DNA of 64,000 nucleotides, from the NCBI GenBank assembly GCA_905250025.1, contig CAJNOJ010000391.1, forward strand, positions 19,282 to 83,281, written 5' to 3'. Origin of the DNA: Adineta ricciae. Taxonomy: Eukaryota > Rotifera > Eurotatoria > Adinetida > Adinetidae. Below, piece after piece: positions 11,698 to 23,129 of the stretch. The position numbers and the translations under genes are program-made. Position 1 is the stretch's first letter. Each line of letters starts with the position of its first letter. The notes under the pieces were generated by a model. It made no database searches, was not told the origin of the DNA, and worked only from the letters and a program-made list of their open reading frames with translations.

Positions 11698-14600
11698 TTA
11701 ACGATAATTTATGTTAGCTCTTCTGGGACGTAGTTGAGCACCAATCATATCGTGATATATCACTTGATTTTCCTCCATACTGGAAAAGCTATCTAAAAAA
11801 ACGATTAAGAACTCATCAAATGTTTCAAAAAAGAAATTATTGAAATTTTTCGATCAGTATGCTGCTCATGATATTGTTCATGTCACTCCTACTGGAATTG
11901 CGTGCTCAACTTTTACATTCTTCTTTCCTGAATCTCTTCTTTGAACAAGTACCTGTAGACCCATCAGAACTTTTCGACTTCTTTCTACATGATCGACGAT
12001 CCTCGCTTTTACGCTTTTGTTTCGTTGTTTTCACTTGAATCGCATCTGCAAACAAATGGTATCAATATTAATGCAAGGTCTAAACATTTTCTTACCACCG
12101 ACAAAATCTATTGTTGTTCTCGGCTGGACAATGAATGACTCCGGTAGAGAATCATCGTGGCCAATATCTAGAATAAAACTCTGACACTTAATCAATTGGT
12201 TTCATACAAGGACCAAACAAGATACCATCACTAGTATTCCTAGTCATAACAGGATCGACACTCATTTCGGCCGAAGCAGCAGCAGCATTATGATTTAAAA
12301 TCAGAGTATCTTCTTCATTCACATCACTTCCAGCACGACTCGCCCTTTCATTCACCAATGGTATCGACTCTATTTGACTATTTGTCTTCTCGTGGCTTTG
12401 TTTCTCATTAGCAGCTTCTTCAATAATAACCAAATCACTTCCTATTCAGAAAAGAGCAAACAAGAGTCACTCATTTCTCACGACGAACCAAATATACCTG
12501 TCGATGATTTCATTTGAACTTTATTGTCTACAAAGAATATTCTCCTGCAATACAATAGATATAAAAAGATACTCACGAGGTTTCAAATTGATCAAAGAAG
12601 ACAAATCCAGTCCTATCGATTTATATTCGGGACGATTCAAAACATCGAACACTTCATTTGAAACTTGTCCACACCCTGCGATTTTCACGTTCTTACATTT
12701 ATCAAGATAATTACTGACGGTCAGTCGTTCATCGTCGTATAACGAAAGCATTCGTTCTAGATCTTCTGCACAGATATTTCCACCCGGAACCGTCTTGATA
12801 TAAACAGTTGGTTTGTTAAATTTCCCGATGATTCCATTATTTATCGATATAAGTAGTCCTTCATAAACCAACTCAGGTAAAAGAGTTTTATCAACGATCG
12901 ATGATGCACACTTCAATTTCCAGTCGATGTAAAGTTCCGATTTGACAAAGATTATCGAATCATGCAGCAAGATATTGACTTTTAAGGGATTACTCTTCTG
13001 TAGAAGATTGACAGTACGTCGATTTGGTTTCTCCCCATTAGAAAAGATGCCATCTCGTCGAGAACTAGAAGTTCGTTCAGAATTCAAAGAAACTGGTGAG
13101 AAGAATCTAGATTGACCACCCGGCAAAACATTCCAATGGCGCCCATCATCTTTATCGACGTGAAGTAATAATTTATATTGTTCCAGGTTAGCTAAAACAA
13201 TATCCCTTGCACGATTTGCGATGCTTTCGTTAACTACGAGATGCTGAACAGTTTCTTTTACAAAGACATAACCATACATTTCCTCGACGATTGATTGAAT
13301 ACGATCAAACATGTGAGATTCGCAGCGCCCATTCTCGAATGATCCAAATTCAACTACATATTTCTCTGCAATTTCCATTGCACTTTCGAGTAAACAAAAG
13401 AAACCAGCAAACCGATAAATGACTTGAGATGTTTTCGCCAAACGTGAGGCTAGATGATCATTGGTCGATTCCGAATTAGCTACAATTAAACAGAGAATGC
13501 AAATGCTACCGATAGAAAAAATCAAATGAGTCAGGTCTTTCACTCACATGCCTTCTTCATATCAAATGTCAAACGTGCTAATTCAACATCAGCATTATCA
13601 TTGAGTCTCAATTTAACGTCACTGAGAAATCCACAGATCATACCAAATTGTTCCAAAGACGGATAACGGCTTGAATCAATCTCTGGAAGGCAGTTTTCAT
13701 TTGCAATTGGATCACCTTCCAAGGGAAATAAAATAATCCGTTCGAACAGGGCATCAGCCATTTGATGACTCGCAATTCGACCAAGTTGAGAAATAATCAA
13801 TTCGCCAGTTGAAGCGCCCTCAAAACATAATCGGAAAGAGTATTCTACTCTGTCTTGTTAGGACCAATAGTCTTTATACTCACAAGCAAGATCAATTTTG
13901 AACCTTCAGTATTAATCAATTCGTTCTTCAATAAACGTGTAAAGCTACCTGGATCTTCATACAACGTCATCAGCGTTGATCGAAAAGCATCAATTCTAGT
14001 CGTTACGCGATCAAGAGGACCACTTTGCATCACGTTCCAACTATTCATCGTCGTATCAGCTTCATGTAAACATAACGCTCGAGTACAGGAGTCGAGCTGA
14101 CTGAGTATTCCGGCTCCGGTTCCATCATTAAAAATCACTCGTGGCACTGAAAAAACATCGTCCTTGACTTTATTGTTCTCTTACTAAATCTTTGTCATTC
14201 TCTTTACCTTTCTTGGACGTATCTTCATGTTCATTGGATAGTGAGTTCGTGTGCCGAGAAGAAGCGGTCATAAACTTAACAGTATGAAAATTAACACATT
14301 GCTTGACTGCCCGTTCTACTCGTGAAAGAATGTCCGACTTCCCATAACCTAATAAACGCTAAAAAATATTGAATCAGAAATGGCACCGTTTACCTGATTT
14401 ACCGATGATAAAATTGTACAAGTTCAACGGTACATAAGAGTTACCTCTCCGATGAATAAAAGAATTGCCACAACAAATAGACACTATATTAAGGAGAGAA
14501 ATACACATGGCGTCAGGATGCAATTGCTCATAAGACGCTATGTGGCGAACAAATGTTGCAAAGCCAGGAGAAAACCAAACCTCTGGTTGAAGTTTAATTT

Positions 14601-14739
14601 GAGTCGACGACCGTAGATTTTCCCGAAATCGATCAGTAGGTGACAACATCTGGAATTGTAAATACGTGAAGAACCAAAAATAATGCAGTCGTAGTAGAAA
14701 ATCAGTCATTGTTTTCGACTGTCTATTTAAATGTATCAT
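11698..14739 (-). CDS. DUF3987-like P-loop ATPase of the KDZ element
   Basis: Ten-exon model, all phases consistent: 14739-14394, 14348-14208, 14146-13880, 13847-13548, 13479-12577, 12527-12498, 12441-12208, 12167-12096, 12045-11953, 11792-11698; about 826 aa. Splicing exon 1 to 2 creates a Walker A motif, GKSGYGKSD, which neither exon has alone. Around it are features I associate with DUF3987: a helical region HPDAMCISLLNIVSICCG before the P-loop, then FNDGTGAGILSQL with CLHEADTTM (Walker B-like), YSFRLCFEGASTGE, and a late RLAKTSQVIYRFAGF helix. The C-terminal third has a nuclear-localisation-like KQKRKSEDRRSCRKKSKSS. DUF3987 proteins are best known from bacteria and mobile DNA. Start is uncertain (also M at 14709 or 14649), and the 32-35 nt intron near 13860 is the weakest junction. 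Confidence 0.6.
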
Positions 14740-14838
14740 TCCTTTATATTACAAACAATAGCCTAAAATACCCAATCCATATTTAACCAGCCAAAATTGG
14801 ACAGAACGATTAATGTCTGGCGAATTCGTATTGTTTTT

Positions 14839-14859
14839 GCGATTTCTGACAGAAATCGC
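14839..14859. repeat. Perfect 21-bp palindrome at element end
   Basis: GCGATTTCTG, a central A, then CAGAAATCGC. The left half and centre match the sub-terminal repeats at 7559 and 7707. It is probably a protein-binding site at the transposon end. Confidence 0.7.
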
Positions 14860-14915
14860 TTCAAAATTGTGGGGGGTCGCGATTTCTGATAGAAATTGAA
14901 CGATATCCGACTTTT

Positions 14916-16343
14916 TCAAGAATTCGTTAACTGCTGCTCATCCATAGAAATATTCGAACAATTCAGATCTTTTTCAATGTAAATCAATGTACCATCTGTC
15001 ATTCCATTCTCTATTAACTCTTTGGAGATCTGCGTAGGAAATATAACACTTCGAGTATTGTTCAGAAGTTGATGATATCATAAGCATTAAGCTCTGGTTA
15101 TATATGAGTCGAAACAACTTAAAATAAATTCTTTTAGTGAATCATCAAGTGACTCACTATTTGTGCCGAATAGATTGGTAGTGACTTCTAATTGAACTAG
15201 AATTCTGTTGTTACTGTAATAAGAAATTAAATTGTCTTTATGGAAAAACCCGTTTCCAAAGGGTTAAAGAGCGTGTTTTGTGACTTTTTTCTTTTAATTT
15301 ACTGATCAATGTTCACATTACATGATTGTCATTTAGTTGTTCTTTCTTACTCATCATAACGTTGACGACACCTTTTAAAAGAGCAATCGAACTTACGAAG
15401 AACGTCATGATGGGTGATAAAACTCAATTATACATTGTCTGAATGTTTCTTTCTAAATAAAAATCAAAAGAATTAAACTGCACTGTATCATCGATTGATC
15501 AATGGTATTTTTCTAATTTCGTATTCTATTATCTAATGATAACCAATGTATTATTAATGTTACTAACAAACATTTTCGCGATTCCGATTTTATTTCAATC
15601 AAGGGAATAATTCTATGAAGCTTTCACAGAATCAATTTGTGAAACAATAACGTTGAATCTTTTCAAAATCGATGAAATCCAATCCGTCAGAAAACGAACA
15701 GATAGATGTGATTGTTATTGCTTTGTAGGATTTGAAAGGGGAAAGGTACATTCAGTAAGTTCTTCTTTGAATAAACTTACAAGTATACTCTTTTCAATTT
15801 TAACAATCATTGTGGAAGATTTAACTAACTGAGAGGAAAAGCATTAAATCAGAAAATGTTCAACGAATGTCAGACGTAGGTCAATATGAATCGAACAGTA
15901 TCAATCACACCTAACAGCCATATCATTCATGGTTAAACAAAATGCATGTCGAACTGATTTTTCTTTTTGAGAAACAAATAATTTCATTTGAACAGCTATT
16001 GAAAATCGATTTCAGTTGTTCACATCGATTTTTGAAAATATTTCCAAAGAATAATGTTGAAACTCCTTTACAAGAAATTTCTTTCTAATCATCGTGTTTT
16101 TGAAGGAAAGAAAAGAAAATCTCCATTTCGATATGCCCAAGTCACAATCGAACGAGGGACATGTGCCAGAGATCAGAAAGAAAGGAATTTTCTCGTTGAT
16201 ATTCAGCTTATCTTTCGATATATACCATCTTCATTTTTGCTTTCGTTTATTTTCGACGCACACTTTTCGCATCCGATTACCTCGGTAAATTTATCCAGTT
16301 TTTCGTTTACGCGAAACTAACTGCGTGTGTTTAGTTAAGCATC
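14916..16343 (+). other. Intergenic, upstream of A1
   Basis: No supported gene. An 88-codon open frame at 16054-16320 has no family signature and lies directly upstream of a real gene, so it is more likely leader or promoter sequence. Confidence 0.4.
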
Positions 16344-17122
16344 ATGTCATCAAATTATGAACACGTTCCAATTAGTGAATGTTTTGATACACTAATTAGT
16401 AAATACATCTGTACAGGAAGTGGTGTTTCGAAGAAGAAAATCAAATTAATTGAAATTTTTTTCAAAATATTTGAAATCGTAAGGCGAAAAAAACAAGCAT
16501 TTTTCGAATATTTTGCTGATTTCTATTCATTTTACATAGCTATTCATTGTTGGCTTCTTCATATGTTACTTGTTGATCTATTTTCAACAAATAATCGGTT
16601 CTCTCGACTCATGTGTTGACAAATCTTTGTTATATGGATATATATATCATCATAGCTCATCCTTCACAGTAATGATCATGTATGGCGTCCGCGTAATTTT
16701 ACGGTTGATGACAATTACTTGCGATGGTTTTAATAATGATCTAAAAAATACATTGAAGAAGGTACAGAGAAAGAATTTGTGTTCACATTTCAATGAGGTT
16801 TTTTTTAAGGAACAGTCACGCCGTATGCTCTTCAGTGTCATTGTTCTTATTCAATCTGTTTGGGGATTATTGATCGATAAGAAAAGACTCTGGTATTTTA
16901 CAGTTTTGCAGGTAAGTATTTACCTGATTATTTTTTTCGCCATTAAAACAAATTATCATCGGTATGGATATTTTTCAGGTAACTAGTGGGGTATTGGCGC
17001 TGTTTTTGTTCCTGTCCGCAACGTATTTGACACAGGTGAATGTCATTGATCCAATACCAATCGAGAATGAACAAGAACTTGAAGAAGCCAATTGGGAACA
17101 CTCACCTTCAATCGAATCATAA
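16344..17122 (+). CDS. Four-TM small membrane protein A1
   Basis: Four exons, all phase 0: 16344-16478, 16540-16761, 16810-16911, 16979-17122; 200 aa. The N-terminal cytoplasmic-looking part has EHVPISECFDTLISKYI. Four hydrophobic segments follow: LFIVGFFICYLLIYF, SFTVMIMYGVRVILRL, MLFSVIVLIQSVWGLL, and GVLALFLFLSATYL. It ends in an acidic tail (ENEQELEEANWE). A paralogue with the same intron positions and an identical 222-nt second exon length lies at 46500. Family not recognised. A membrane role is clear from hydropathy; function is unknown. Confidence 0.75.
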
Positions 17123-18167
17123 AAAACAAATGTATCTGGTTTTGTTCTTTTTTGTCATGTGATGATATGCTTTTGTTGTTTTTTTCATATGCCATGATTT
17201 GTTGTTTTTGTTCAACCACGTGTATAGACATTTTTTTGAAAAAATCGTTTTGTTAGTTCGATTGGCCGAATAAATCAATCGACTTTTCCTTTTGAAAAAC
17301 GAAACGTTTCATCTACTTGACTATGAGTCAACGTGGATTTTATGGAACGTCTACACATCCGCGTTACGTGAGAATATCTTGTGCGAATCATCATCCCCTT
17401 AATTATATGAGGATTAAATTCCGATAAAAACAAAAGTGATACAAGTCAATCTGTTGTTCTCATCTCTCAATAGAATTTATTAATAAGTCTTCATATATAA
17501 TAAATGTGTCCATGAAATGCACTTGCAAAACAATCATTTCTTCGGCATGAATATGACTATTATGCATTGTATTGGAAACGATTGATAAGTCGTTATCGAA
17601 GTTATGAACAATCCTTTGTATCGAAGGATTATGGTTCTTTAAATATCATTCTCATGTGGTCACTGCATGAAATAAATAAATTGTTGTTAATCAATTAAAA
17701 GTATTCGTCTTTAAAATTATCGTTGTTATACCAAAAACAAAGAAAAAGACTTTAAAACTTAAACGAAACAACATGAAAACGAGAGTGATAGCCATTATCA
17801 TAGATAATAAGGTCTATCTAATGTACTTGGGGAATTGGAATACAATAAAGTATCAAACATTAATAGAGAATACAATGCATTTTAATGAACAAAATCACAT
17901 AGTCAAGGTTTGACACATGTCAGAGATGGTTTTGCTCTTTAACAATTTGATGAATTCAACTTGAAATAGAAGACCGATCTATTCAATGTTTTCAGGTCAG
18001 AGATCAACAACGTCGGGTTATGCTACTCTAATCCCGCTCGTTTTTTCTTCGAAAGCATCGTAAAAATAAAAAGCATTTACATTGAATAAGGATATTCGAC
18101 AAAATATGTACAAAAATCGATGACTAACATTAGATCTTTTCATTAGTGAATGAAGATAAGATCTCCT
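17123..18167. other. Intergenic between convergent A1 and B1
   Basis: AT-rich 3' flanks of two convergent genes. Nothing else seen. Confidence 0.45.
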
Positions 18168-18990
18168 TTAAACAATTATTTCTTCCTTTTCATTTCGAGG
18201 ATCAATTGAAGATGCAAATTTCTTATAAAGATGACTTAATTTCACATTCCATTTAACCACTGAATTGTTCATCTAAAGAATAAACGATCCTATTGATTAT
18301 CTAAATCATATTTGATTGCATCGAAAGTTTACTTGACTTTTATTGTTGGAAAACCATCTCTTTTGAAAATATTTATATAAAAAATAAATTTGTGCAAATA
18401 ACAGAACTAAAGCCATTAATAGAAATAGAATACTGATACAAATCAAACATATTCCAAATAAACGACTCCAGAATTGATTGGGATGGGAAAGATCCTAGAG
18501 AAAAAGACAAATAGATTATTTTTCCATATTTGAAAATGTTTTTCTTCCTTTTCTACTTCGTTCAACACTTCCATTTCAGATTTTCTCCATTTGTTCATTC
18601 AACTTCAGACCGGTTACGTACTATTTCATTCATTTTACAGAAATTTTCATACGTACTCTTAGATCGATACCAACTTTGCACAGCATAGCGAAGCTACAAA
18701 AAAATGCTACGGCAGCCATCACATCCGTTGGAAAGCGATCATCGGATCGAGTTTTGGTTTCTTTGTGATTGATCTTCGAACAACAAGAAAAATAAACGCA
18801 ACTTTATCATAAATTCACGAAGAAATATTATCGGACGATCTTTGTTAAAAATTTTCATTAAAACGAAAAAAAATAGTAGAATTTTCAGAATACGATTGTC
18901 CTTTGCTCATAGAATTCTTCGAGACGTTGAAAGAAAACACTGCTCTTCATGTAAACTTACAATTGTGTTTTGGTCGGCTTTAACAGCCAT
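18168..18990 (-). CDS. Two-TM small membrane protein B1
   Basis: Four exons, all phase 0: 18990-18961, 18773-18657, 18494-18333, 18272-18168; 137 aa. It starts MAVKADQNTI (donor GTAAGT). The first hydrophobic segment is VMAAVAFFCSFAMLCKVG. Then comes a NQFWSRLFG turn, a second hydrophobic stretch ICLICISILFLLMALVLLF, and a basic tail (YKYFQKRWF, VVKWNVKLSHLYKKF). The exons are too short to be obvious singly. The model rests on an independent paralogue at 45212-44129 with the same four-exon layout, where exons 1 and 3 are equal in length (30 and 162 nt). Function unknown. Confidence 0.7.
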
Positions 18991-20276
18991 TGTTGAGCAA
19001 TGCAGGAGAATATCTGAAAGAAAAAGCATATCATCATACATTTCAAAAATAAAAGGAAGCATTTCCGATGAGTTTCGAGAATGAGAAGAAGAAAAAGGAA
19101 ATACTGTGCAACTCATGTTCAAGAAAGGAACAAAAATATACAATCCATCGAATGAATAAATGTTAGATAGAGGGCGTTGTTCATTGTGAACAAAAGATGA
19201 AACGTTCTACAACGATCATCTAAAACAGAGAGACTCTTCTCTTCTCTTCTCTTCACGTCTTTCGTTTGAACCAGAGTTGGAACTGAACGAGTTTTTTCAC
19301 CTGGTCGCGGCCGGTTCCTTTGTGACGCCAAACTGGGAAACACTCTGACCAAGTCACATATGTGAATAAAAACAGTTCAATTGTCGAGAGGTGTGTGCAA
19401 TATAAGAAAAAACCTTCATTTCTTGCAAAAAATCGATTTGAAGTCTTGACTTTGTAGGAAGCCTGACAAACTTGAGCTGAAAAAACGGTAAATACCAGCA
19501 TAGATTTCAATATAATGAGCCTCTAAAGATTTGGTTTCACCCAGCCCTGTTTACATTTTCTGACCTACACGGTCAAGGCACAGATCGCAAATTTCACTCG
19601 ACAGAAATCGAGAAAATCATTTGATAATTATTTTATGTGAACAAATGTCGATTCCTAACATCTATACATAATACATACGGAGTCGATTAAAATTGCATCC
19701 TGTTATTTTCTTTACAACGATGATTTTATTAAAAATAATATTTTACCAACTTCTTTTCATTGGCTCATGTCCACTTAATCATTTAATCCACTTATCTGTT
19801 TATTCTGTCAAAATTCATCTACTATATGAATTGGAATTATTTGAAAATTGACATATGGCATCCATTCAGTTATAAATATAGACCTTTCCCAACACGTTCG
19901 TAGAGTCAGCTGTAGTAATTCGAATCAAAGCTGTAAAGATTGAAAATGTTTTTGATTCGTTCTTCATTGCTGATTCTGATAGAAAGTTGTTCTTTACCAT
20001 AGCTACAACAAAATATGCTCTCTCCTCTGACGATAAGAATACCGATATACTTCGGAACAAGCTAAATATTTACTTTTGATTGCTTTTCAAAGTAGTATCA
20101 ATCCATACGTAAGTAGAATAGCTGAAGCTTGAAACAGTGCGCGAACAGCCAATCAGTTAGTTGTAGAGAAACCACACATAATAAAACGAACGACTCGGAA
20201 GAAAGTTGTCTGAGTATTTAATTTATACACCAAGCATCATTTATTTCGTCACTGCAATTTTCTTCATATCTATACA
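18991..20276. other. Intergenic between divergent B1 and C1
   Basis: No coding exon recognised. It includes the promoters of B1 (minus) and C1 (plus). A CTCTT-rich microsatellite lies near 19230-19255. Confidence 0.4.
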
Positions 20277-22614
20277 ATGAATGATCATCTTGCTTTAACA
20301 GAAGATGTTAAACTTATTTGTTTGCGATCTGCTCATCAAGATAACACTTCTATAGATCAACTACAGCCTATTGGAATTGACACATATGAGTTTGATGATG
20401 TTGACGAATGTGTTCAATATATTGTGTCACTCGATCCAGAAGATACATTCGTTTTCATATGGCTTGGTTTCGGATGGAATCATCTCATTCCCATCTTACA
20501 CCAGTTCGAACAGATTCATTGCATCTATCTTCATGAACCAACTCATCATAGGTTCATATCAAAAGTCCACGGAGTATTCACTCATCCTGATGAACTACTT
20601 CAGCAACTCGTTCGAGACATTCGTGTGAGTCAAGAGAGACAGTCTAACACATCTCAATGTGTTCTACAATCAAGAAACAACAACCATTCACAATCCACAA
20701 GGAAATTCTATTCAAGCGATATGGTCTGAGGTACTTTTACAAGGTCTCATGCGCATGCCAACACCCTCTACAAACGTCTATGGAGAAATGATCAAAGAAG
20801 CGCGCTACTTTTATCGCAACAATTCAGTTCAACTTGCCCAAATCGATGATTTTGAAAAGAACTATCGTCGTGAAGATGCCATTCGATGGTATTCGCGTGA
20901 TTCATTTGTGTATCGATTAGTGAACAAAGCTCTTCGAACTCAAAACTTGGTGATTCTGTTTAAATTTCGATTTATCATTCGAGATATCTATGAACACTTG
21001 AAGAAACTCTACCATAAGCAATACTTGGCTGGAAATTACAAAAATGGTAAGTGTAGCTTTTTATCATATAACAAATTCTGTCTATATATGAGAAACTCTA
21101 TTTGTCGTGAGTAATATGTGGAATAGTTTTTATTCTCATGATGATACGTAGAATTTGATTTTGCTATTTGACAAAGCACGTTATACTCTTTAGAAGAACC
21201 TTCAACAATCACATTATATCGTGCAATGAAAGTATCATCAGCTGAAAGCAATCAACTACGGTCCTTCAAGACAGGTGGAATACTTTCGATCAATTCATTC
21301 GTATCTGCATCATCCGATGAAATGGTTGCAATTTTTTATTTGGGAAAAGATATAGAAAGAGATATTATGTTGGAAATTGAGGTCGATAAAAAATTATTGA
21401 GCTCGGATAGTTTGCCTTTTGCTGATATTCATACACTTAGTTCAATGTCCGATGATATGGAAGTGTTGCTGTCGATGGGAACTACTCTTCAAATCCAATC
21501 AGTTACAGCCAATATCCGCTATGAGAATATTTGTATTAAAACTCGATTATGTTATGAAGCCAGCAGTGAGCTGAAACAGTTGAAAAGATATTTAATAGAT
21601 AAGTGTCTTCTGTACGGACAAAGTGAATCGTACTATATAGATTCACTTTTAAGTCTTCTGTGCGGAATATGGGATCAAGAAAAACTAGATCAGCTAATCA
21701 AACTGTGCAAACGGGAGGATAAAAATGTAGATTGTAATGTCATTCATTTAATGCGTAGACTTTCCAATGTGGGCAATATGATTAATGAGCTGTCTATAGC
21801 TGAAGTATTTCCAGTGGCTTCAGAAGTATTTTCAAAAGTTTGTGAACTGCTTAAAAATCTTCAACGCACACCAAACATATCAAGCGACGTTCGAAAAATA
21901 TTGACAGAATTTGACGAATCTGTGGCACGTATGCACAGTACTGCTGTATATACGAATAATATGGGCGCAATCATCGAACAGTTCTTGTCAGAATTAACTT
22001 CATGGGAACAGATACCCGCTGCATTATCGCTTCCTTCGTTGCATCCGATACATTCAGAATTACAGTTCATAAAAGGTTCATTAAACTGTCTACAAGGTAA
22101 TCATACACAGGCAGTGAAATGCTTCGAGCGTAGTCAAGCATCACCTGCTGTCCCTTTATTCGATAAGAACGGTTTCATGCAGCAAGCAGGTATGTCCAAT
22201 ATAGTTGAAAGTGCTGATATGCTTGGTATCGATTCTCTCTCATCGCAAATTTTCGAAGATCTTTATAAATCAGTAGAAACTCACCCACAAGCACTCTTTC
22301 AATTAGGTAGACATCTTGAGCGTCAAAACGACTGGTCTATGGCAATTCTATGTTACCAACGTGTAATTGAAAATCGTAACTTACCGCCTAATTCGATGTT
22401 TATCATCAAAGCATACTATTATATGGGTATGGCTTTCTCCAAGTTGAATGATTCTGAATCGGAGCTGTTCAATTATCATCGAGCATATGATCTCTTGAAT
22501 CAACATTATCCATCTACTCATCCCCTCGTATCAGAAATATATCGATCTATTGTCCTGGTGGAGTTACGCATAAACGTTCAGCGCATCTATTACTTATTGG
22601 ATCGTAAGCATTAG
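20277..22614 (+). pseudogene. ADP-ribosyltransferase-domain protein C1, frameshifted
   Basis: Exon 1 20277-21046, exon 2 21194-22614. The N-terminal domain (LICLRSAHQ, YEFDDVDECVQYI, FIWLGFGWNHLIPIL, KVHGVFTHPDELL) is the alpha/beta module found ahead of ART domains in this family. Relative to its intact paralogue C3, one extra base lies at about 20630-20650, so the first 120 codons and the rest are in different frames; removing one base restores phase across the intron. The ART part has LYRAM (Arg), SFVSAS, and DDMEVLLSMG where C3 has EDEVLLSMG: the first Glu of the catalytic ExE is Asp. Unspecific helical and TPR-like sequence follows. Either a recent pseudogene or a single base-call error, with the active site already altered. 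Confidence 0.7.
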
Positions 22615-23129
22615 TTTCAATGTTTATGACATATATCTATTTGTTTTCGCACTACATCTTCACTGTAAAAATAGATTCGTGTTGAAAAACTAAGCTTCTC
22701 ATTTTATTAAGACGAACTTTATTAGTTCACCGAAATGAGACTGAGAGTGTTGTATTCAATACTTTTGTACTTGTTTCGGTTCAACTGGAGTTCCTTGACA
22801 ATCGTGCACACAAGCATTTAACTGATTATTAGTTATTAAAATAAATTAGTATGAATATATGATATGCGCATAGAATGAAAGATGCATTTCGACTTATAGT
22901 CGTGCATTAAGCAATATAACACTATCAAACGAATACAGTTCATAACATCAGTCAATATTTAAACACGTAAATTAGAAAAGCACCGGATTTTAATCAGTGA
23001 TGTTTTGAATATATAGTAAAGATTATTTAAAAAAAGGATTGATGTTGATCTTCGCTTTTGCTCATGATTATCATATTTTTTCTTGATTAATATCGTTTAA
23101 AATAAATCAAATGCCTTATCATTCTATTC
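22615..23129. other. 3' intergenic between convergent C1 and E
   Basis: AT-rich, with poly-A-signal-like AATAAA motifs. Nothing else seen. Confidence 0.4.

Larger units (their letters stand above)
7430..14915 (-). mobile_element. KDZ-type DNA transposon with three genes
   Basis: Three consecutive minus-strand genes (DUF3987-like ATPase, small basic protein, KDZ transposase) are flanked by shared sub-terminal motifs. GCGATTTCTGACAGAAA occurs at 7559 and 7707 on one side and 14839 on the other, with a variant near 14879. CGGATATCG-like motifs also occur on both sides (7642; reversed near 14902). KDZ (Kyakuja-Dileera-Zisupton) elements are eukaryotic DNA transposons with large bodies. No host gene lies between the motifs. 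The exact termini and target duplication were not resolved, so the end coordinates are approximate. Confidence 0.6.

Noticed and set aside
16054-16320. 88-codon frame before A1
   Set aside because: It has no homology pattern, overlaps another frame, and lies where a promoter or leader is expected.
18842-19510. Open frames upstream of B1
   Set aside because: Short, mutually overlapping on both strands, and part of the B1 first intron and promoter region.
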